A DNA stretch of 7,292 nt, from NCBI GenBank assembly GCA_025353235.1, contig JANXQZ010000622.1, positions 1 through 7,292 on the forward strand. The letters run 5' to 3'. This document shows, one piece after another, positions 1 to 5,159 of this stretch. The stretch comes from Bryobacterales bacterium. Lineage in GTDB: Bacteria; Acidobacteriota; Terriglobia; Bryobacterales; Bryobacteraceae. Position 1 is the stretch's first letter; the number at the start of each line of letters is the position of its first letter. Under the pieces are notes generated by a model that saw nothing but the letters and a program-made list of their open reading frames with translations, searched no databases and had not been told where the DNA came from. Made by a program: the position numbers and the translations under genes.

Positions 1-674
1 TCGAACGTTAAGCTCAACGTAACTTGATCGCGGATGACGATTTGGTCATCAAGCACCACGGGACAGCGCCGGATGCGGCCGATGCCGAGGATCGCGCATT
101 CGGGATAATTGATAATCGGCGTGAACGAATCGATGTCGAAGGCGCCCAGCGAGGTCAAGGTGTCGGCAATCACCAGCGCATCCACCTCCCGTGCCGCATT
201 CGTGATTGCGCGGATATCTTGCAAAGCGCCCGTGGATGTTTCGGCATGGACGAAAGCCACTACTTGGGGCTTCTCTCGCTTAAGAAACTGGCTCGCTTCC
301 TCGCTCCCAAATGTCTCGCCCCAAGATTTTTCCAGCCGCACCACGTGCGCTCCTTGACGCTTGCCCATTTCTGTAAGCCGGTCGCAAAAAAAACCATTCG
401 CGAACACCGCAAACTTCGAGTCGGGTTCCACGAAGTTGCCCACCGCCGTCTCCATGCCCGCCGATCCGGTTCCGGAAATGGGCACGGTAAATTCGTTGGC
501 GGTGCCGAACACTTCGCGCAACAAGCGGCGCACGTCGCCTAGCACTTCGAAAAAGTACGGATCGAGATGCCCAACCACAGGCTTAGCAATGGCTTCGTAG
601 ACTCGGGGTTCCACCATGGTGGGTCCGGGGCCGAAGAGGAGACGCTTCGGAGGATGAATAGAGGCGGCTGGCAT
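1..674 (-). CDS. Chimeric ORF: class V aminotransferase N-terminus joined in frame to E2 acyltransferase C-terminus (3' end outside window)
   Basis: The frame opens with ATG at 674-672 and stays open for 224 codons to the window edge. Residues 1-171 read as a PLP-dependent class V aminotransferase of the alanine/serine-glyoxylate type: LLFGPGPTMVEPRV at 12-25, GHLDP at 35-39, the cofactor-binding GTGSAGME at 68-75, HAETSTG at 143-149, and ADT with the cofactor Asp at 171. The expected Schiff-base lysine, some 25 residues after that Asp, never appears. From about residue 179 the protein matches the catalytic domain of a dihydrolipoamide acyltransferase (E2): DSFTPIINYPECAILGIGRI at 182-201 and VTLSLTFD at 218-225. 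The E2 HxxxDG active site would lie just beyond the edge. An in-frame ATG at 719 would add 15 residues, but the GPGP motif already sits at a normal distance from 674. As it stands, the product should lack aminotransferase activity. Both family assignments are firm; whether the joined gene is real is not. Confidence 0.85.
   Translation of the reverse strand, partial: MPAASIHPPKRLLFGPGPTMVEPRVYEAIAKPVVGHLDPYFFEVLGDVRRLLREVFGTANEFTVPISGTGSAGMETAVGNFVEPDSKFAVFANGFFCDRLTEMGKRQGAHVVRLEKSWGETFGSEEASQFLKREKPQVVAFVHAETSTGALQDIRAITNAAREVDALVIADTLTSLGAFDIDSFTPIINYPECAILGIGRIRRCPVVLDDQIVIRDQVTLSLTF
141..161 (-). other. Junction between aminotransferase and E2 sequence
   Basis: These bases encode TLTSLGA (residues 172-178). 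That peptide fits both parents: the aminotransferase stretch normally read as D-T-V/L-T-S-L-G-G, and the E2 stretch normally read as T-L/V-T-S/N-L-G-A-F. Upstream codons are aminotransferase only and downstream codons are E2 only. The crossover therefore lies within about 21 bases of shared sequence. No repeat, insertion sequence or frameshift marks it. Confidence 0.7.
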
Positions 675-681
675 AAGTAAC

Positions 682-687
682 AGCGTA
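682..687 (-). promoter_or_regulatory. Possible -10 element for the minus-strand chimeric gene
   Basis: On the minus strand TACGCT lies 7 bases before ATG 674, with no Shine-Dalgarno sequence between. This is the TAnnnT arrangement expected of a leaderless or nearly leaderless transcript. No -35 box is evident, and a hexamer this loose can occur by chance. Confidence 0.2.
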
Positions 688-706
688 GCGCAGGGCGGCG
701 CTGATC

Positions 707-712
707 TATTCT
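707..712 (+). promoter_or_regulatory. Possible -10 element for the MetE-like gene
   Basis: TATTCT lies 11 bases before ATG 724 in the 49-base gap between two divergent genes. There is no recognisable Shine-Dalgarno sequence before the ATG. No convincing -35 box is seen, so this is a weak call. Confidence 0.2.
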
Positions 713-723
713 TAAGCATCCCC

Positions 724-1737
724 ATGTCGATCAGTTCAAGTCGTCCACAAATTCGCACCACCACGGTGGGATCCTATCCGGTCCCCGACTGGTTTGCCGC
801 CAGCCCAAGCGAGCAGGCCCGGCTCGACGCCATGCGCGTCATCTTCGATACGCAGCGTCAAGCAGGCATTGACTTGCCTACCGAAGGCGAGATCTACCGG
901 TTCGACCTCAACCACCCCGATACGAACGGCATGATCGATTACTTTGTCGGACCCATGGCCGGCATGCGGACCCAATTAGGCCGAAGCGATTGGGAAGCGT
1001 TCGCGCGTCTTCACCAGATGCAGTTTCGGCGGAAGCCGGCTGCGGTGGTAATCGGGGAAATTGGCGAGGGCGGCCTCAATCTCCTAGCCGACTGCATGGC
1101 GGCTGCTTCGGTCGCGCCTGGGCCGTTTAAGTTCACCGTGACCAGTCCTTACATGCTCTCGCGCAGCCTGCTTGATAATTTCTACCGCGACTTTGACGCG
1201 CTCACGATGGCAATCGCGCATGTACTCGCCGACCAGGTGGCCGGCTTGCCGTGCGCCTGCGTGCAGGTGGACGAGGCGAATATTCCAGGCAATCCTGCAG
1301 ATGGGCCGCTTGCGGCTAGGGCGATCAATATCGTGCTCGACCGAGTGAAGGGCGAGAAGGCAGTCCACCTGTGCTTCGGAAATTATGGCGGTCAAGTGAT
1401 TCAAAAGGGGGACTGGAAGTCGCTCATCGATTTCCTGAACTCGCTGCATGCGGACCATGTGGTGCTGGAGCTGGCGCATCGCCCGCCCGAGGACCTGGAA
1501 GCGCTCAAGGACGTCGACTCGCGGGTGGCCTTAGGCATCGGCGTGGTGGATGTGAAGGTGAATCACATCGAAACGCCGGATGAGATAGCCAGGCGCATCG
1601 AGCATGCGGAACGAGTGCTCGGTGAGGGTCGGGTGCGCTGGGTTCATCCAGATTGCGGATTCTGGATGTTGAAGCGGTCGGTTGCCGACCGCAAGATCGC
1701 CGCGCTCGTACAGGGGAGGGATCGCTACTTGGGTTAG
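724..1737 (+). CDS. MetE-like, single-domain cobalamin-independent methionine synthase family protein
   Basis: The 337-residue product matches only the catalytic C-terminal barrel of MetE (full MetE is roughly 750 residues). Landmarks run in family order: TTTVGSYP at 12-19; GIDLPTEGE at 48-56, followed by MIDYF at 70-74; QVDE at 181-184, corresponding to MetE's substrate-binding QIDEP; and a complete zinc site. The zinc ligands are H215 and C217 (HLC), E249 (VVLEL) and C311 (WVHPDCG). The gap from E249 to C311 is 62 residues, nearly the same as between the matching ligands in E. coli MetE. A Zn site that activates a thiol such as homocysteine is therefore expected. Lacking the N-terminal domain that full MetE needs for folate-dependent transfer, it resembles the 'core MetE' proteins, some of which use corrinoid or other methyl donors. 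A paralogue acting on another thiol is also possible. It is cytoplasmic: no signal peptide or membrane segment is seen. It overlaps the convergent AsmA-like gene by 4 bases. Confidence 0.85.
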   Translation: MSISSSRPQIRTTTVGSYPVPDWFAASPSEQARLDAMRVIFDTQRQAGIDLPTEGEIYRFDLNHPDTNGMIDYFVGPMAGMRTQLGRSDWEAFARLHQMQFRRKPAAVVIGEIGEGGLNLLADCMAAASVAPGPFKFTVTSPYMLSRSLLDNFYRDFDALTMAIAHVLADQVAGLPCACVQVDEANIPGNPADGPLAARAINIVLDRVKGEKAVHLCFGNYGGQVIQKGDWKSLIDFLNSLHADHVVLELAHRPPEDLEALKDVDSRVALGIGVVDVKVNHIETPDEIARRIEHAERVLGEGRVRWVHPDCGFWMLKRSVADRKIAALVQGRDRYLG

Positions 1738-3275
1738 GGCTCTTTGCGACCAAACGCCAGGCCGAAGGAAGGCTGTGAACGCGTGCCCCCAATCCGGAAA
1801 GGAATCTCAGTCGCCCCATTTTTCCAAAACAGCGGATCCACCACTTTCAGCAAAATCGATTTGATCCCCGTAGTCATCTGGGAAGGCTTCGCATCCAGCC
1901 TCGCCATACCGTCGAAATTCAGAGTCTCCCCGTGAATTCCATAGCTGCCAGTGAGTCGGATGTTCGCGCCAGGGACGCTGTACACCAGGCGGGACAATCT
2001 CGCCGTCGCGTCCCGCAGGTCGAAGTGTCCGTTCATGTTCGAGATGACGTGCTCGGAAGGATCGTCCTCCGTCTGGCCGCGCGACCGCTGGCTCAGCATC
2101 GTAATCTTGCGCTGCAGGTCGAAGCTTGTGAACCTTGCCGACGCTATGCCGAAATCGCCATAGAGCTGCATCTTGTCGAGCACCTTGCGCTCTCCAGGAA
2201 GGATGATCAATTTTGCCTGAAAATCGATTTGTCCAGTGAGGGGTCCTGGGGTGGTCTTCATGGCAAGCCGGAGCAGGTCTTCCACGCGAGCCCCCGCGAC
2301 GTTAATGTCCAGGGAAATAGTTTTTCCCTTGACGTTTGGTTTTCCATAGATGCCGCCTCGGGCCAGCACCGTGGAATGCAAGAACTGCGCCTTTACCGGA
2401 ACCAGAAAAGTATCCCCATTGGTCCCATCCACGAGCGCGTGAAACTCTGTTTTCAGATCGACTGAATTGCCGCTTTCGGTTACCCGGAAGTCAGGCGTGT
2501 CCGTCGTCCCATCTACTTCTATGCGATCCAGCGCGCCGCCGTATCTACCCACGGACGAAAGGGTTCCCGCGATTCCTTTGAAGACGCCCAGATTCGCGTT
2601 CTTAAACGTATAGGTACCCGAGACGGGTGTGTCGCCCGGCTCATCCCGACGCCAAGGTCCAAACTGGCCTTTGGAGTGAATTTCGCCCGGAGGCTTGGCG
2701 TTCATCAAGGTGCTCACGAAGCTCATAGGTTCATTGGGTCCGATAGAACGCAGACGAAGCTCGCGTATCTCGAACTGTTTGGGCTCCTTGCCCGCTTGCC
2801 TGGGCAGCAGTTCGAGAAAGGTTCCGTCGGCAACAATTTCGTCTACCGCAAAAGCCAATCTCGCAGGCTCCTGCGAGGCCGTTCCGCCGCTTGCTTCAGG
2901 AGGATCCTTCTTTTCATGCGGCGGAATATGCAGCCGCAAACCTTCCAGACGTACTCGTCGTATTTTCCTGGGAGTTTCGAAAAGGCCGAAAAAGCTCGCC
3001 TCAATCGTGAGTTTTCGGATAGTGACGAAAGGCGGTACATCCGTTCGTCCCTGTTCCCGGAAAACGATGTCTTCGGCAGTAGCGAGAGGGTATGGAAGCA
3101 GAGAAGCTTGAAAGGTCTTGATTTCCACTTTGCTGTTGTACCGGCTCTCGAGCGTCTTCACCACCCAATCGCGCGTCAAAGGCGAGTAGTAGCGCAACGC
3201 TACCGTCAGGGCTACTACTGCGGAAACCACAATCAGGAGAAATGCGGTCAGCCAGCGCTGGGTCGTCTTCTGCAA
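1734..3275 (-). CDS. AsmA-like membrane-anchored protein
   Basis: With the TTG start at 3275-3273 the product has 513 residues. A short basic N-terminus is followed by one membrane segment at about 8-30 (WLTAFLLIVVSAVVALTVAL), then a long periplasmic-type region rich in alternating beta strands. AsmA-like features are the early R-I-R-R-V-R-L-E-G-L pattern near 104-113, and a C-terminal region near 345-510 with LTGQIDFQAKL, a GxF/FDLRDATARL stretch, LTGSYGIHGETLNFDG, and a tail of TTGIKSILLK...DPLF...IGGTRSQPSFGL. AsmA-family proteins are envelope proteins linked to lipid transport or outer-membrane assembly, so a similar role is inferred. The frame extends upstream to another TTG at 3395. That start would put 40 unlike-membrane residues ahead of the anchor and overlap the divergent zinc-ribbon gene, so 3275 is preferred. 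No ATG is available before the anchor and no strong ribosome binding site is seen at either TTG. Confidence 0.85.
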   Translation of the reverse strand: MQKTTQRWLTAFLLIVVSAVVALTVALRYYSPLTRDWVVKTLESRYNSKVEIKTFQASLLPYPLATAEDIVFREQGRTDVPPFVTIRKLTIEASFFGLFETPRKIRRVRLEGLRLHIPPHEKKDPPEASGGTASQEPARLAFAVDEIVADGTFLELLPRQAGKEPKQFEIRELRLRSIGPNEPMSFVSTLMNAKPPGEIHSKGQFGPWRRDEPGDTPVSGTYTFKNANLGVFKGIAGTLSSVGRYGGALDRIEVDGTTDTPDFRVTESGNSVDLKTEFHALVDGTNGDTFLVPVKAQFLHSTVLARGGIYGKPNVKGKTISLDINVAGARVEDLLRLAMKTTPGPLTGQIDFQAKLIILPGERKVLDKMQLYGDFGIASARFTSFDLQRKITMLSQRSRGQTEDDPSEHVISNMNGHFDLRDATARLSRLVYSVPGANIRLTGSYGIHGETLNFDGMARLDAKPSQMTTGIKSILLKVVDPLFWKNGATEIPFRIGGTRSQPSFGLAFGRKEP

Positions 3276-3371
3276 GGTATGTACTTGTCTTTGGACTCGC
3301 CAGCGTCCGCTCCAGTTACAAGCGGCAGGCTCGGCATGGAAAATGTTTGAGCATGTTAGACTAAAATCAAC
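3276..3371. promoter_or_regulatory. Divergent intergenic region between AsmA-like and zinc-ribbon genes
   Basis: If the AsmA-like gene starts at 3275, this 96-base gap must hold promoters for both directions. Its plus-strand end is AT-rich and carries TAGACT (3357-3362) and TAAAAT (3362-3367). TAAAAT lies 4 bases before GTG 3372 and 7 bases before the alternative TTG 3375. No -35 box at standard spacing and no Shine-Dalgarno sequence was found. The promoter call rests on position and base composition. Confidence 0.35.
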
Positions 3372-4118
3372 GTGTTGACCGCAGAAATCGAGCAAATTAC
3401 CCGTCTTCAGTCTCTAGATCATAAAATTACGGAACTGGACCGGGAGGTGGCTGATCTCCCGAAGCACATAGCCCGAATTGAAAAGGTTTTAGACGGGCAC
3501 CTCCGACGCCTGGAAGCGGACCAAGCGGCTCTCCTAGCGAACCAAAAAGACCGCAAGCGCCTCGAAGACGACATCAAGGTTCACGAGCAGAAAATTTCCA
3601 AGCTAAAGGATCAGACCCTTCAAGCCAAGAACAACGAACAGTACAAGGCCTTCTCGAACGAAATTGAATACGCACAAAAGGAAATCCGCAAGTGCGAGGA
3701 TCGCATTATCGAGTTGATGTCGGAATCGGAATCTCTCGATAATGCCGTGAAACAAGCAGACGCCGCGCTGAAGGACGAGAAGAAGCAGGTTGACGCGGAG
3801 AAGAGCAAGGCGCGCGAGCGAACGGCGGTGGACCGCAAACAGCTCGATGAGTTTAAGTCCGAACGCACTGGGATCGTCGGCAAGCTAACGCCGCAAATTT
3901 ACGCCACCTACGAACGGATCCGCAAGCGCCGCAATGGAATCGCGGTAGCCGAATTTGTGGATGGGCGCTGTTCAGCCTGCATGATCGCGCTGCGTCCCCA
4001 GTTCGTTCAGGATCTTCGCAAGCGCGAGGCTCTCATGACCTGCGAGAGTTGCGGCCGCATCTTGTACTACAATCCTCCGGTGAGCTTCGAACAAGATCTC
4101 GCGGCTCAGAACACATAA
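3372..4118 (+). CDS. Coiled-coil protein with C-terminal C4-type zinc ribbon (CdsZ/FlgZ family)
   Basis: The 248-residue product is cytoplasmic and highly charged. Residues 5-170 form a long coiled coil (many Lys, Glu, Asp and Arg with regular Leu/Ile spacing). KNNEQYKAFSNEIEYAQKEI at 86-105 is a very characteristic stretch of this family. The C-terminus holds a zinc ribbon with two CxxC knuckles, C200/C203 (DGRCSACMIAL) and C224/C227 (CESCGRILYY). All four ligands are present, and length and architecture are normal. Known relatives include Chlamydia CdsZ (CT398) and Helicobacter HP0958. Both are described as binding the sigma-54 factor and parts of secretion or flagellar systems, and HP0958 also binds RNA. 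In most bacteria the role is unknown, and nothing here indicates a secretion system. The start is GTG at 3372, with TTG at 3375 as an alternative. The TRAP transporter genes begin 39 bases downstream on the same strand. Confidence 0.9.
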   Translation: MLTAEIEQITRLQSLDHKITELDREVADLPKHIARIEKVLDGHLRRLEADQAALLANQKDRKRLEDDIKVHEQKISKLKDQTLQAKNNEQYKAFSNEIEYAQKEIRKCEDRIIELMSESESLDNAVKQADAALKDEKKQVDAEKSKARERTAVDRKQLDEFKSERTGIVGKLTPQIYATYERIRKRRNGIAVAEFVDGRCSACMIALRPQFVQDLRKREALMTCESCGRILYYNPPVSFEQDLAAQNT

Positions 4119-4145
4119 ACCCGAGCATTGATTCCGGCCTCTCGG

Positions 4146-4151
4146 TAGAAT
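4146..4151 (+). promoter_or_regulatory. Possible -10 element for the TRAP operon
   Basis: TAGAAT, one mismatch from TATAAT, ends 6 bases before the GTG at 4158, which would place transcription start at or next to the start codon. A TTGATT at 4128-4133 is only 12 bases upstream, too close for a standard -35 box. No Shine-Dalgarno sequence lies between TAGAAT and GTG. If real, the TRAP genes would have their own leaderless promoter as well as any read-through from the zinc-ribbon gene. Confidence 0.3.
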
Positions 4152-4157
4152 ACTCAC

Positions 4158-5159
4158 GTGAGACCTAACTCCGCTCGGATTCTCGCCGCTCTCCTGGTTT
4201 GCGCTGCGAGCCTCTCCGCTCAAACAACCATCATCCGCATGGGCACACTGGCGCCCAAGGGATCTCGCTGGCACGAAATTCTCGTCGACATGGGCGAGCA
4301 ATGGAAGAAAGCCTCGGGCGGAAAGATCGAACTCAAGGTGTATCCAGGGGGCGAGCAGGGCGACGAGCCAGCCATGGTGGAGAAGCTGCGCATCAAGAAG
4401 CTGCAGTCGGTCGCGATCTCTGGAGCGGGCCTGAGCGGGATTGAGCCTGGTGTTTCCGCTCTGCAGATTCCGATGATGCTCAATTCCTACGAGGAGCTCG
4501 ATTTCGTCCGCGATCGCATTGCCGACCGGCTCGAAAAGGGCTTGGCGCAACGAGGCTTTATTCTTCTGAACTGGGCCGATACGGGTTGGGTGCACTTCTT
4601 CACGAAGAAACCCGCCAGCAGGCCGGACGAGCTTCGCCCGATGAGGCTGTGCGTGCTGCAAGGCGACAACGGCACCTACGAACTCTACAAGACTCGCGGG
4701 TTTCATCCGGTAGCCTTGGCGGCAACCGACATTCTTACAGGTCTGCAGACCGGCCTGATCGACGCTTTTCAATCGCCGCCTCTCATCGCCTTGGCAAGCC
4801 AATGGTTCGGGGGCGCCAAGAATATGCTGGACATCCGTTTCGCCCAACTTGTGGGCGCGACGGTAATCTCCAAGAATGTTTGGGAGAAGATTCCGCCGCA
4901 AACCCGTACTGACATGATGAAGATCTCAAGAGCGGCGGGCGTCTCGCTCCGCGAAGAGATTCGAAAGTCGGAAGCGGCCGCGATCCCCCTCATGCAACAA
5001 TTCGGTCTGAATGTAGTGCATGCCGATCCCAAGGCTGTGGCCGAATGGCGTACACTGGCGGAGAGCACTTGGCCAACTCTCCGCGGAGGCGAGATCCCAG
5101 CCGATTTGTTCGACCAGGTGAAACGGCTTCGGGACGAATACCGCAAGAGCCATCCGTGA
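4158..5159 (+). CDS. dctP: TRAP transporter solute-binding protein (DctP family)
   Basis: This is the 333-residue periplasmic receptor of a tripartite ATP-independent (TRAP) transporter. An N-terminal signal peptide spans about 1-21 (basic start, hydrophobic 8-17, cleavage likely after LSA at 19-21). The mature part begins with the family pattern IRMGTLAPKGSRWHEIL (26-42), EQWKKASGGKIELKVYPGG (47-65) and GDEPAMVEKLRIKKLQ (68-83). R163 (PMRLCVLQGD) lies where the family's conserved arginine usually pairs with the ligand's carboxylate, followed by the ALAATDILTGLQTGLIDAFQ region at 186-205. The substrate cannot be read from sequence; an organic acid is the usual case. The GDE/KLRIKKLQ wording resembles the TatP-type receptors that often pair with a TPR protein, TatT, but no TatT gene is present in the window. 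The start is GTG without a Shine-Dalgarno sequence; no ATG precedes the signal peptide. The stop codon overlaps the permease start. Confidence 0.93.
   Translation: MRPNSARILAALLVCAASLSAQTTIIRMGTLAPKGSRWHEILVDMGEQWKKASGGKIELKVYPGGEQGDEPAMVEKLRIKKLQSVAISGAGLSGIEPGVSALQIPMMLNSYEELDFVRDRIADRLEKGLAQRGFILLNWADTGWVHFFTKKPASRPDELRPMRLCVLQGDNGTYELYKTRGFHPVALAATDILTGLQTGLIDAFQSPPLIALASQWFGGAKNMLDIRFAQLVGATVISKNVWEKIPPQTRTDMMKISRAAGVSLREEIRKSEAAAIPLMQQFGLNVVHADPKAVAEWRTLAESTWPTLRGGEIPADLFDQVKRLRDEYRKSHP

Noticed and set aside
386..393. Run of eight A (eight T on the coding strand), a possible slippage site
   Set aside because: The aminotransferase frame reads correctly on both sides (ANGFFCDRL), so there is no sign of a frameshift or of programmed slippage.
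24..542. 172-codon open frame on the plus strand
   Set aside because: It is a shadow of the minus-strand aminotransferase/E2 frame, whose motifs are unmistakable.
2676..3350. 224-codon open frame on the plus strand
   Set aside because: It is antisense to the AsmA-like gene, which has a membrane anchor and recognisable family patterns; the antisense product resembles nothing.
4119..4157. Possible riboswitch or terminator between zinc-ribbon and dctP genes
   Set aside because: Thirty-nine bases is too short for a riboswitch and no hairpin with a T run is present.
3972..4901. 309-codon open frame on the minus strand
   Set aside because: It lies opposite the zinc-ribbon and dctP genes, spans the gap between them, and its protein is rich in Arg/His/Leu with no family motif. 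The plus-strand genes have clear signatures over the same bases.
5045..5155. Upstream extension of the TRAP permease to an ATG at 5045
   Set aside because: The extra 37 codons lie entirely inside dctP, encode a hydrophilic Arg-rich stretch, and are not needed once the GTGA overlap start at 5156 is used.
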